This document shows positions 42,027 through 50,835 of a stretch of 64,000 nt of DNA, piece by piece (position 1 is the stretch's first letter; the number at the start of each line of letters is the position of its first letter). Below the pieces are notes generated by a model. It searched no databases, had not been told where the DNA came from, and saw only the letters and a program-made list of their open reading frames with translations. The DNA lies in assembly GCF_014873485.1 (NCBI RefSeq), contig NZ_JADBDT010000001.1:2542001-2606000 (forward strand), in the 5' to 3' direction. The position numbers were made by a program, and so were the translations under genes. Source of the stretch: Sphingopyxis sp. OAS728 (GTDB lineage Bacteria > Pseudomonadota > Alphaproteobacteria > Sphingomonadales > Sphingomonadaceae).

Positions 42027-42653
42027 ATGACCACTCAATCCACGCGGGCGCATGATGCGCCCGGGAATGCCGCTTTGCGCGCCATGTTCGCAGCCCGCAA
42101 ACAGGTTTTCATCGACCAGCTGAAATGGGATCTGCCTGCCCTCGACGGCCGTTTCGAAATCGACCATTTCGATACGCCGGATGCCCGTTACCTGATCCTG
42201 CTCGATCCTGACGATCTGCGTCACCGGGCATCGGCACGGCTCCTGCCGACAACGGCGCCGCATCTTCTCGGCGACGTCTATCCCCAGCTTTGCACCGACG
42301 GCCCGCCGTCCGGCGAAGGCGTGTGGGAGATCAGCCGCTTCTGCCTCGATCCCGCGCAAACGCGTACCGAGCGCCGCGACGCCCGTAACCAGCTTGTCAC
42401 CGCGCTCGCGGAGCATGCTTTGCAGAATGGCATAAGCCAGTACGTCGGCATCGCCGAAGAGAGCTGGTTCGGCAAGATCAGCAAATTCGGATGGACCTGT
42501 CGCACGCTCGGCCCGGTCCACACCGATGGTATCTGCGACCTTCTCGCGCTCAACATCCACATCGACGAGGACACGATTGCCGGGCTCAAGCGCACCGGGA
42601 CCCACGCGCCGCTTGCCCTCAAGTTCGAGGAAGGCGGGGAGCGCGCACAATGA
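42027..42653 (+). CDS. luxI: Acyl-homoserine-lactone synthase, LuxI family
   Basis: A 208-residue enzyme with the LuxI blocks: MFAARKQVFIDQLKWDL, EIDHFDTPDARYLILLDPDD, SARLLPTTAPHLLGDVYPQL and EGVWEISRFCLDP. LuxI proteins make acyl-homoserine lactones from S-adenosylmethionine and an acyl donor. The conserved Arg, Trp, Asp and Glu are present. The stop overlaps the start of the PhyH gene (ATGA). The box 63 bases upstream implies positive feedback. Confidence 0.95.
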   Translation: MTTQSTRAHDAPGNAALRAMFAARKQVFIDQLKWDLPALDGRFEIDHFDTPDARYLILLDPDDLRHRASARLLPTTAPHLLGDVYPQLCTDGPPSGEGVWEISRFCLDPAQTRTERRDARNQLVTALAEHALQNGISQYVGIAEESWFGKISKFGWTCRTLGPVHTDGICDLLALNIHIDEDTIAGLKRTGTHAPLALKFEEGGERAQ

Positions 42654-43528
42654 AAAAGAACCTGACCGAAGCCGATCTTCCTGCCCTGCTCGTCGATGAG
42701 CTGCGCCGCAAAGGCTATTGCATCCTCGGCAACGAGGCGATCGGGCGCGTCCACGCCCTCGCCAGGGATCTCGATCCGATCTTTGCCGCGACGCCTTTTT
42801 GCGAGGGCAATTTCTACGGCTGCCGGACAAAGCGCTTCGGCGGTCTGCTCAAGCGATCGGAGCACATGGCCGCACTGGTACTCAACCCGCTCATCCTTTC
42901 GGCCGTGGAGACTATTCTCGGCACCGGCTGTGACCGGATCCAGTTGAATCTCACCCAGGCGATCGAGATTCATCCGGGCGAGGTGCGGCAGTTCCCGCAC
43001 CGCGATCAGGATATGTGGCGCGGGGCCGACGGCACCCAGGAATATCTCGTCAATGTCCTGTGGCCGCTCACCCCGTTCACAAAAGAGAATGGCGCCACAC
43101 GCATTTTCCCGAAAAGCCACGGCGTGTTGGGGATGGCGAAAACCGATCTCGGCCAGCCAATCTTCGCAGAATGCAAGCCGGGCTCGGCGATCTGCTTTCT
43201 GGGATCAACTGCGCATGGGGCGGGCTCCAACCTCAGCAAGGAGGTCCGGCGCGGCGTGCTCGTCAGCTACAGCCTCGGCTGGCTGAAGCCCTATGAGAAT
43301 CTCTGGCTGTCCTATCCACCCGACGTCGCGCGGCATTTCCCGCCCGAGCTTGCCGCGCTCGCCGGATATGCACAGCATCGCCCCAATCTCGGCAATTACG
43401 AAGGGCAATGCCCGTCGATCCTGCTGCAGGACGACATTCCCGACCAAATCGGCGCGATCGACGCGCTCCGTCCCGACCAGGCCGGCGCTGTGTCCGAATA
43501 TGCTGCTGCGGAAAGGAACGGACAATGA
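42650..43528 (+). CDS. Phytanoyl-CoA dioxygenase-like 2OG-Fe(II) oxygenase
   Basis: A 292-residue protein with iron ligands H117 and D119 in FPHRDQDM and H189 in STAHGAGSN, and a 2-oxoglutarate-binding Arg in EVRRGVLVSY. PhyH oxygenases hydroxylate fatty-acyl chains or related small molecules. Its start overlaps luxI, and luxI-phyH adjacency is known from other sphingomonads, so modification or turnover of the acyl signal is a reasonable inference. The gntR start overlaps its stop. Confidence 0.85.
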   Translation: MKKNLTEADLPALLVDELRRKGYCILGNEAIGRVHALARDLDPIFAATPFCEGNFYGCRTKRFGGLLKRSEHMAALVLNPLILSAVETILGTGCDRIQLNLTQAIEIHPGEVRQFPHRDQDMWRGADGTQEYLVNVLWPLTPFTKENGATRIFPKSHGVLGMAKTDLGQPIFAECKPGSAICFLGSTAHGAGSNLSKEVRRGVLVSYSLGWLKPYENLWLSYPPDVARHFPPELAALAGYAQHRPNLGNYEGQCPSILLQDDIPDQIGAIDALRPDQAGAVSEYAAAERNGQ

Positions 43529-44136
43529 GCCCCGCGCATGTCTTCGAGCCGACTTATGAGGCGATAAAGCGCCGCCTGCTCACGGGCGAATGGTCCAGCG
43601 GCACGCGCATTGAGGCTGCCCGCCTCGCCGACGATCTGGGGGTGAGCCTGACGCCGGTGCGCGACAGCCTTTACCGGCTCAACGGCGAGCGCATGGTCGA
43701 CTTCACGCCGGGCGAGGGTTTTCATGTCCATCGCCTTACCGAGACGGAGTTTCGCGACCTGCTTGAGCTGCACCTGATCCTGTTGCTCGCCGCGCTGGCG
43801 ACGGCGCCGAAAGGACCGGCGACATCATTGCCCGCCGACCAGCCCTATCCCGATCGCGTCGCCGACCTATTCCTTGCAATCGCCGAACGCTCGTCGAACA
43901 ACGAGATCGTAGCGAGCATCGCGGCAATCGGCGACCGGCTTCAGCTATCGCGGCATTTCGATGCCATGATACTTGGCGATCTGGAGGGCGAGATTGACGC
44001 GATCGCCACGGCCGTCGCCGATGCCGAGCCGCAGGCACAGATCCGCAACCTTCTGCTCGGCTATCATGAGAGACGCGCGCATGAAGCGGCGGCCTACGCC
44101 CGGACGCTTGCGGGTCACCCGGGCCGCCAACTGTAA
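43525..44136 (+). CDS. GntR-family transcriptional regulator
   Basis: A 203-residue protein with the GntR winged helix: PTYEAIKRRLLTGEWSSGTR, then LADDLGVSLTPVRDSLYRLN and GEGFHVHRLTETEF. The rest is an all-helical ligand domain of FCD character. It is the third gene of the luxI-phyH-gntR operon (overlapping ATGA) and probably tunes it or the lasso block 240 bases downstream. Effector unknown. Confidence 0.88.
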   Translation: MSPAHVFEPTYEAIKRRLLTGEWSSGTRIEAARLADDLGVSLTPVRDSLYRLNGERMVDFTPGEGFHVHRLTETEFRDLLELHLILLLAALATAPKGPATSLPADQPYPDRVADLFLAIAERSSNNEIVASIAAIGDRLQLSRHFDAMILGDLEGEIDAIATAVADAEPQAQIRNLLLGYHERRAHEAAAYARTLAGHPGRQL

Positions 44137-44370
44137 GCGCCAGCGGGCGGAAGGATGATGCTTTTGCTTGTCAGCGCTGCCTAGAATTGACATGATTCCG
44201 CCGCGCAGGAGCATCGCTGGCAGCTTCTGCGCGGAATTTTCCGCCAGGCATTATTAGCGCCAGTCCTCAACGGGACCGGCGGCCCAACCGGACCATGGAC
44301 CGCGCGAGCGTCCGAACGGCGGCACAGCACTGGGAGACGGGCATCCGGTCGCGACCGGCTGGTCCCGCTT

Positions 44371-45000
44371 GTGCCTCCGGGATACTCTGTCGTGTCTTCC
44401 TGTACCTGCGACGACCGCGCACCGCCGCGTCACCCCTTTTCGGTGTCTTCGGGCTGCCATGCGCATCCCGACGATCGTCCGCCGCCGGTCGAACAGCGGA
44501 CGGGGGCCGGGCAAGATCTGGACGCCGTCTACCGGACGCATCGCACGTCGCTTTTTCATTTCCTGCGGCGAAAGGCGGGACCGGAGGAAGCGCCGGACCT
44601 GGTGCAGGAAGTCTTCGCGCGTGCGGCGGGCAGCGCACAACGCCATCAGCTCATCAACCCGGGCGGATTTCTTCGCCGCATCGCCCAGAATCTGCTGATC
44701 GACCGCGCGCGCCGCCAGAAGTCGGCGCCGGCGATCTTCTTTCCGCTGCGCGAAGACAGCCATGCCGTCACCCCTGCCGCGCAGGAGTGGAACCTCGAAG
44801 CTGCCGACCTGCTAGGGCTTTACGAAGCCGCGGTTGACGCCATGCCGCCAAAGACGCGGCGCGTCTTCCTGATGCACCGGGTGGACGAACTCAGTTATCG
44901 CGAGATACATGAGCTGCTTGGAATCAGCATTGCGACGGTGGAATATCATATGATGAAGGCGCTCAATCAGATTTCGAAGGCGGTGGACGGCCGCCGATGA
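44371..45000 (+). CDS. ECF sigma factor, FecI-like, lasso cluster
   Basis: A 209-residue sigma factor: region 2 is DLDAVYRTHRTSLFHFLRRK, then PDLVQEVFARAAGS and region 4 MPPKTRRVFLMHRVDELSYR, EIHELLGISIATVEYHMMKA. The N-terminal start is uncertain (ATG 44371; in-frame GTG at 44392 and 44443). FecI sigma factors switch on a TonB-receptor gene when the receptor senses its ligand through FecR. It heads the plus-strand half of the lasso locus; fecR overlaps its stop. Confidence 0.9.
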   Translation: MPPGYSVVSSCTCDDRAPPRHPFSVSSGCHAHPDDRPPPVEQRTGAGQDLDAVYRTHRTSLFHFLRRKAGPEEAPDLVQEVFARAAGSAQRHQLINPGGFLRRIAQNLLIDRARRQKSAPAIFFPLREDSHAVTPAAQEWNLEAADLLGLYEAAVDAMPPKTRRVFLMHRVDELSYREIHELLGISIATVEYHMMKALNQISKAVDGRR

Positions 45001-45986
45001 CAAGGACAAGCGGCGGCGACTATCCCGTCGACGAGGTCGCCCAAGCGTGGCTGATCAAGATGCGCGGCGAGGATGCCGGCGCACTGCGCGGCGAGTTTGA
45101 GGCGTGGCTGCTCGCATCGGCCGAACATGGCGAAGCTTATGTTCGCGCGCAACGGCGAATGTCGGCCCTGTCGGTTCTCAAGACATCGCGGCGTCACGGA
45201 GCAAGCCATGCCGAAGCGCGGCGGGGCCACGTCCGCGGCTGGCTGCCATGGGGCGCCGCTGCAACCGCGATGGCGCTGCTGATCCTCGCATTCGGAGCCG
45301 TGGGGGCCTCGCTTCCCGGCCAGCCTGGCACCGCTTCGATCGCGCGCGCCGCCGAACCCCTGGTGACGCAGCGCGGCGAGATCCGCACGTTCCGGCTCGC
45401 CGACGGATCGAGCGCGACGCTCGATACCGACAGCCGGCTGGATGTGGAGTTTGGAAACGGCGCGCGAATGATCCGCCTGATCAAAGGCCGGGTTCGTCTT
45501 TCGGTCGCCAGGCAGAATGGCCCGCTGCATATTGCCGCGGGACGGGGCACGGCCACCGCGAATGATGCCGAGATCGATCTGAGCGTCGACGAGGCCGGCA
45601 CCGTGACCGTTGCCCTCCGGCGCGGCGAAGCGGATCTACGCACGGACATGAATATCGGCCCGGCTACAGCATTGTCTGCGGGACAGGCGCTGACCTATCG
45701 ACGGGACGGCAAACTGCAGCATGCCGGGGCACCGGACCCTGACATTCCGACGAGCTGGCCGGAAGGCTGGGCCGAATATCATTCGATACGGCTCGATCAA
45801 CTCGTAGCCGAGGCCAACCGCTATGCCGTGCGGCCGATCATAATCGACGACAGTTCGATCGCGGCTCTCGATGTGTCCGGACGCTTCCACATCAGCCAGA
45901 GCGAGCGGTTCGCCGAACGCATCGCGCGCCTGTTCGGCCTCAGGGTCGAACGGGAGGCCGACGCCATTCATTTGCGCCGCCGATAA
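44997..45986 (+). CDS. FecR-like anti-sigma regulator, lasso cluster
   Basis: A 329-residue protein with a cytoplasmic DUF4880 part (DEVAQAWLIKMRGEDAGALR, EFEAWLLASAEHGEAYVRAQ), a membrane helix (WLPWGAAATAMALLILAFGA, about residues 80-100), and a periplasmic FecR domain (TQRGEIRTFRLADGSSATLD, VEFGNGARMIRLIKGRVRLS). The C-terminal part resembles the STN-binding end. It relays the receptor state to the sigma factor. Overlaps the sigma gene by ATGA. Confidence 0.9.
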   Translation: MTRTSGGDYPVDEVAQAWLIKMRGEDAGALRGEFEAWLLASAEHGEAYVRAQRRMSALSVLKTSRRHGASHAEARRGHVRGWLPWGAAATAMALLILAFGAVGASLPGQPGTASIARAAEPLVTQRGEIRTFRLADGSSATLDTDSRLDVEFGNGARMIRLIKGRVRLSVARQNGPLHIAAGRGTATANDAEIDLSVDEAGTVTVALRRGEADLRTDMNIGPATALSAGQALTYRRDGKLQHAGAPDPDIPTSWPEGWAEYHSIRLDQLVAEANRYAVRPIIIDDSSIAALDVSGRFHISQSERFAERIARLFGLRVEREADAIHLRRR

Positions 45987-46085
45987 TTTTTTCGTCGATC
46001 GCCTAAGGGCCTCCTCTTCGCCCCGTCAACGTACCCCCACTGGCCGCCTGCCTGAAGCACGGCCGAGACATTTGGGGGAGTGAAT

Positions 46086-48626
46086 ATGTTGAAAAAGTCC
46101 CGCTCGCTGGTTGCGCTACTCGTCGGCAGCGCCGCCTGCCTATCACCGGCCGTAGCATTGGCCACGCAGCGGGAGCGCCAGTCCTACGACATTCCGGCGC
46201 AGGATCTCGGCGCCGCGCTACGGACCGCGGCGACGATCGCCGGCATCGAGCTTTATGCATCTTCGCGCGATCTCGAAGGAAAGACGGCGCCGCCGCTCAA
46301 AGGCGAAATGACGCCGCGCGAAGCGATCGATGCGCTGCTGAAGGATAGTGGGCTCGCGGCCAAGTTCGATGCCGGCGCAGTCATCATTTCAAAAACTGCG
46401 CTCGCGCCCTCCCGCTCCGATGCCGTGAGCGAAGAAGAGCCCATCATCGTGACCGGTTCGCGTATTGCAGGCGCTGCCCCGGCCGCTCCGGTCATCCGAA
46501 TTACCGCAGAGGATATCCGGAGAGCTGGCCAAAACGACCTTGGCGAGGTCGCGCGCAGCTTGCCGCAGAATTTTGGCGGTGGCCAGAATCCCGGCGTTGG
46601 CAACGGACAAGGCGCAGGCAATGAAAATGCCAACGTCAATGGTGCCTCGACCTTTAACCTGCGTGGGATCGGTCCCAACGCAACGCTGACGTTGCTCAAC
46701 GGAAACCGCTTTGCCTACACCGGCGTGTCGTCGGTGATCGACATCAGCGCGATCCCCGTGTCGGCGGTTGAACGCGTTGAGATCATCGCCGACGGAGCGT
46801 CGGCAATTTATGGTGCCGATGCGGTTGCGGGCGTCGTCAACATCCTGCTCAAACGCGACTATGATGGGCTCGCGGCAATGGGCCGGCTCGCCGCTTCGAC
46901 CGATGGCGGTAACTTCCAGACGCAGGCCGGTCTGCTCGGCGGTACCGTTTGGACATCCGGTGGCATCATGGCCGCCTATGATTTCAGCCGCTCCACTGCG
47001 ATCCGCGCCAGCGACCGCAGCTACACCGCCGCCGCCAATCCCGGGACAACCTTGTTTCCGGCGCAGCGCCGCCACAGCTTGCTTTTGAGCGGCCATCAGG
47101 CGCTTGGGGATGATGTAACCCTCAACGCCGACATGCTCTACAAGCGCAGTCACAACCACAGCATAACCGCCTTCACACTTGACGCCGCACCCGAGGCATC
47201 GGGGTTCGACGCGGTGAGCATCTCCGAAATCGTCGGCATCGCGCCGGGGTTCGCGGTCGAACTCGGCGACGACTGGACGTTAAAGACCGCAGGCTTCTTC
47301 GGGACCGACCGCACCGGCGGAGCGACGCGTCTTTTCGCCGGAGGCACCGAGCTCGCACGCCTTGACCGGCACTTCTTCAACCGCAACATCGCGATCGAAG
47401 GCGGATTCCAGGGTCCGCTGTTCGCGCTGCGCGCGGGCGACGTCCGTCTGGCAATTGGCGGCGGCGCCCGTCGCAATTTCTTTCGTTCAGTGTCGCCGAC
47501 GGGAACGCTCGCCCGGCGTCGCGACAATATCTTCGCATATGGCGAAATGCATATTCCGCTTGCGGCGCCTGCGCAGGGGATTTCGGGTCTGCACCGGCTC
47601 TCGCTCACGGGTGCACTGCGGTTCGAGGATTATTCGGACGCGGACGGGATCGTGACGCCCAAGCTGGGGCTGGTCTGGGAACCCGTCTCGATCCTGCGGC
47701 TCGGAGTCTCATGGGGTCGCTCGTTCAAGATGCCGACCCTCGCACAGCAATATAGCGGCTACACCGCCGTCCTCGCGCCGGCGTCGCGCTATGGCGCCGG
47801 ACTGCCGGCGACGGCAACCGTGCTCTATGCGGCGGGACCCGACAGTCGCATCGGACCCGAGCGCTCGGAAAACTGGACGCTCAGTGCGCAGCTAACTCCG
47901 GCCGAAGGTCTCGACCTATCGCTGTCCTGGTTCAATATCGATTATCGCGACCGGGTAGCGACACCTTTTTCTTCGCCTGCGGGCGCGCTCGACAATCCCA
48001 TCTTTGCGGACTCGATCGTCCGATCGCCCGGCGTGGCGCTGCTGGATGACATCATTGCAGGCGCGCTGCCGCCGTTCCAGAATGTCACCGGCGCCGACTA
48101 CGATCCTGCGAATGTCGTCGCCTTTCTCGATCTGCGCGATCGCAACATCGCACGTCAGCGTTATCGGGGTGTCGACCTGTCGCTCCGCTATCGCTTCGCG
48201 CTTGGCGGAGGCGAGCTCTCGCTGTCGGGCGCCGCCACGCTGCTGCAAAGTCGACAACAACTCCGCCCTGATGCGCCTTGGACGAACCTCGCCGGCACAG
48301 TTTTTCATCCGGCACGCTTCCGGTCGCGGGGCGGGGTAGCCTGGGCGAATGAAGAGCTATCGGTCGCCGCCTTCGTCAGCCATTCGGGGGCGCTGGTCGA
48401 TGCCCGGCGCGCGACAGCCGTGCGGGTGCGCGGGCTCACGAGCTTTGATCTCAACGGCGACTTGCGGATCGCTGACGGAACCCGCGTGTCATTGAGCGCG
48501 CTCAACCTTTTCAACGCAAAGCCCGCGGCGATCTTCACCGCATCGCCCGCCGAAACCCCCTACGACACGACCAACAATTCGCCGGCGGGACGATTTCTGG
48601 GGATCACGCTGCGGAAGGAGTGGTGA
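46086..48626 (+). CDS. TonB-dependent receptor with STN domain, lasso cluster
   Basis: An 846-residue outer-membrane protein: signal peptide (residues 2-30), STN signalling domain (ERQSYDIPAQDLGAALRTAA), TonB box-like EEPIIVTGSRI, plug (FNLRGIGPNATLTLLNGNRF), and a C-terminal barrel ending FLGITLRKEW with a terminal aromatic. GGGGGAG precedes ATG 46086. In isopeptidase-type lasso clusters this receptor imports the lasso peptide and signals through FecR. It is coupled to the isopeptidase gene, which begins 3 bases on. Confidence 0.92.
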   Translation: MLKKSRSLVALLVGSAACLSPAVALATQRERQSYDIPAQDLGAALRTAATIAGIELYASSRDLEGKTAPPLKGEMTPREAIDALLKDSGLAAKFDAGAVIISKTALAPSRSDAVSEEEPIIVTGSRIAGAAPAAPVIRITAEDIRRAGQNDLGEVARSLPQNFGGGQNPGVGNGQGAGNENANVNGASTFNLRGIGPNATLTLLNGNRFAYTGVSSVIDISAIPVSAVERVEIIADGASAIYGADAVAGVVNILLKRDYDGLAAMGRLAASTDGGNFQTQAGLLGGTVWTSGGIMAAYDFSRSTAIRASDRSYTAAANPGTTLFPAQRRHSLLLSGHQALGDDVTLNADMLYKRSHNHSITAFTLDAAPEASGFDAVSISEIVGIAPGFAVELGDDWTLKTAGFFGTDRTGGATRLFAGGTELARLDRHFFNRNIAIEGGFQGPLFALRAGDVRLAIGGGARRNFFRSVSPTGTLARRRDNIFAYGEMHIPLAAPAQGISGLHRLSLTGALRFEDYSDADGIVTPKLGLVWEPVSILRLGVSWGRSFKMPTLAQQYSGYTAVLAPASRYGAGLPATATVLYAAGPDSRIGPERSENWTLSAQLTPAEGLDLSLSWFNIDYRDRVATPFSSPAGALDNPIFADSIVRSPGVALLDDIIAGALPPFQNVTGADYDPANVVAFLDLRDRNIARQRYRGVDLSLRYRFALGGGELSLSGAATLLQSRQQLRPDAPWTNLAGTVFHPARFRSRGGVAWANEELSVAAFVSHSGALVDARRATAVRVRGLTSFDLNGDLRIADGTRVSLSALNLFNAKPAAIFTASPAETPYDTTNNSPAGRFLGITLRKEW

Positions 48627-48628
48627 CG

Positions 48629-50821
48629 ATGGAGCGCCCGCTGCCCCCTCGGGCCATTCTCCTCACATGGGTGACGGCCGCCGTCGCGGCAGCATCGACG
48701 CCCTCCAGCGCATTGGCAGAAGGGCGGCGCTGGACACTCGACGATCAGCTGACCGTGCCGGAGCTCCGGGCGATCGCGATTGCCGCCGACGGCGACAGCG
48801 CCGCCTATGTGACGCGCGTCGCCGACAGGGCGACCGACAAGACCGTCGCGCGATTGACCTTGGTCGATCTGAAGAGCGGTGCGAGCCGCGAATTGTTGCG
48901 CGCGGATTGGATCGACCAGCTCCGCCGCATTCCGGGGAGCAAGGCTTGGAGCGCGTTGATCGATCGCGGTGAAGGCGTGCAGCTATACCGGATCGAGGCT
49001 GACGGGCAGGTCGTGCCGATCATCGTCCACCCAGCGACGGTGCGGTTCGGTGAAGTCGATGGCTGGCTCTTGCCGGGGTTCGCACACGCGCCGCTCGGCG
49101 TAGGGGTTAAAGCCTATAGCTGGTCGCCCGACGGACGCTGGCTTTTCTACCTCGTGCTCGACGGTATCCACCCGGAGCGTGGTGTGCAGCATGACGAGCG
49201 GGTCGCCGAACTGCGGGGTATGCGACGACCGCGAGGGCAGGCGACCGCCTCGTTTTATCTTCGCGCCGCGGATGGTTCGACGCAGCTGGTTGCCACACGG
49301 CCGCGAAGCGATCTCCGGACGCTCGCCTCAAAGGGCGACGTCAACTGGACCGCGACTGGGTTCGAGTATGTATTGATGGATGCCGAAGAAAGTGGCCGGC
49401 AACGCAAACGGACGATGGCATGGTCATTCGCCGAGAAGCGGTCCCGCGAAATGGGCTCGACGGTGCAGATTGCGTCGTGGATGCTACCCGGCCCTCGCGG
49501 TGGAGGTCTGGCCGCTGAAGGGCTTGGCGACCGCCGCGAGATCATCGAGACAGACGGCCACGGCAGGCGGCACAGCTATGGTCTTTTTCCCTTCTCTGTC
49601 GGCCACGGAGCCGCCTTTGGCGGTTTCCGGACGACCAATGGCCGGCGCGCGATCGTCAACGCGCGAACAATCGAGGATGCACGGTATGGGATTGCCGTGA
49701 TCGAAAACAGAGGATTGCGAACAATCTGGGGCGAGGCGAGCCTTACTAAATGCGATTTCACGCCGACGCTCGACGCCGGGGCGTGCATTGCCGAGGGACA
49801 AACAAAGCCGCCAGCAATCGTGAAGGTCGATGTCGATGCCGGCGAAGTGGAACCGGTCGCTTCGGTATCGCCGCAGCATGAAGAGATCGAGGCTCTCAAG
49901 GTGACGCCGAGGAGCTGGATCAATCGCTATGGCCACAAAGCCACAGGCTATGTCGTGTGGCCGCGCGATTATGACGCTCGAGCGCGCTATCCTGCGATCA
50001 TCGTTACCCATGGGACGGACGCCGACCAACGCTTTGCCGTCCAGGAGAACCAGTGGGAATATCCGGTTCAAATGCTGGCCGAGCGCGGTTACGTCGTCCT
50101 GTTGGTCAACGACCCCGCTCCGCGCCAGAACGCCGAAATTCGCGACGCGTATGACGCGTGGACGCTTCAGCGGGCGGCGCTCGCGCCGGAGGACATGCGC
50201 AAGCTACTCTGGCTCTCTGGGGTCGCAAGCTTTGAAGCGGCGGTCGAGGAACTCGCGGCAGAAGGGATCATCGACAAGGAGCGCGTCGGCATCGCGGGCT
50301 ACAGCCGCGGATCGCAAATGGTCAATGTTGCGATGACACACTCGACGATGTTCCGCGCTGCGTCGAGTGGCGACGGTGCCTATCTCGAGCCGGTCTACGA
50401 ACCGGACATGCCGGATTCCTATCATGCCGTTTTCGGAGGGTCGCCGTTCGATCCCAAATTTTTGCCAAACTATCGCGCGCTGTCGCCATCGCTTCGCGCC
50501 GCCGAAGCATGTGGGGCCATCCTTCAGCAAGTCGCCGCACCGCACACAGGCGCGATCGATTTCTACAAAGCGCTCCGCGCCGCAGGCGTGCCAGCCCAGC
50601 TCAGCCACTTTGCGGGGGAAGACGACAGCTCGGACGAAACCCATATCTTCCACATCCCGTCGAACCGCATGGCGGCGATGCAGGAAAATATTGCCTGGTT
50701 CGACTACTGGTTGAAGGGAGAACGCGATCCGGCCTCGATTTCGGCGAGCCGCTATGCGGAATGGGACAGGATGAAGAGAGCCGCGCCGACGCGTTGTCCG
50801 GTCGTTAAGCAGCCTGCGTAA
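48629..50821 (+). CDS. Lasso peptide isopeptidase (AtxE2-like S9 protease)
   Basis: A 730-residue secreted serine peptidase with an N-terminal signal (AILLTWVTAAVAAASTPSSA), a beta-propeller-like region, and a C-terminal alpha/beta-hydrolase: IAGYSRGSQM gives the nucleophile (about Ser559), EDDSSDETHIFHIP gives Asp/His (about 672). AtxE2-type enzymes open the lasso ring by cutting the isopeptide bond. The ATG 48629 (AAGGAG site) was chosen over GTG 48620. The 3' end is convergent with the cyclase (14 bases apart). Confidence 0.92.
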   Translation: MERPLPPRAILLTWVTAAVAAASTPSSALAEGRRWTLDDQLTVPELRAIAIAADGDSAAYVTRVADRATDKTVARLTLVDLKSGASRELLRADWIDQLRRIPGSKAWSALIDRGEGVQLYRIEADGQVVPIIVHPATVRFGEVDGWLLPGFAHAPLGVGVKAYSWSPDGRWLFYLVLDGIHPERGVQHDERVAELRGMRRPRGQATASFYLRAADGSTQLVATRPRSDLRTLASKGDVNWTATGFEYVLMDAEESGRQRKRTMAWSFAEKRSREMGSTVQIASWMLPGPRGGGLAAEGLGDRREIIETDGHGRRHSYGLFPFSVGHGAAFGGFRTTNGRRAIVNARTIEDARYGIAVIENRGLRTIWGEASLTKCDFTPTLDAGACIAEGQTKPPAIVKVDVDAGEVEPVASVSPQHEEIEALKVTPRSWINRYGHKATGYVVWPRDYDARARYPAIIVTHGTDADQRFAVQENQWEYPVQMLAERGYVVLLVNDPAPRQNAEIRDAYDAWTLQRAALAPEDMRKLLWLSGVASFEAAVEELAAEGIIDKERVGIAGYSRGSQMVNVAMTHSTMFRAASSGDGAYLEPVYEPDMPDSYHAVFGGSPFDPKFLPNYRALSPSLRAAEACGAILQQVAAPHTGAIDFYKALRAAGVPAQLSHFAGEDDSSDETHIFHIPSNRMAAMQENIAWFDYWLKGERDPASISASRYAEWDRMKRAAPTRCPVVKQPA

Positions 50822-50835
50822 ACAAAATACGGACG

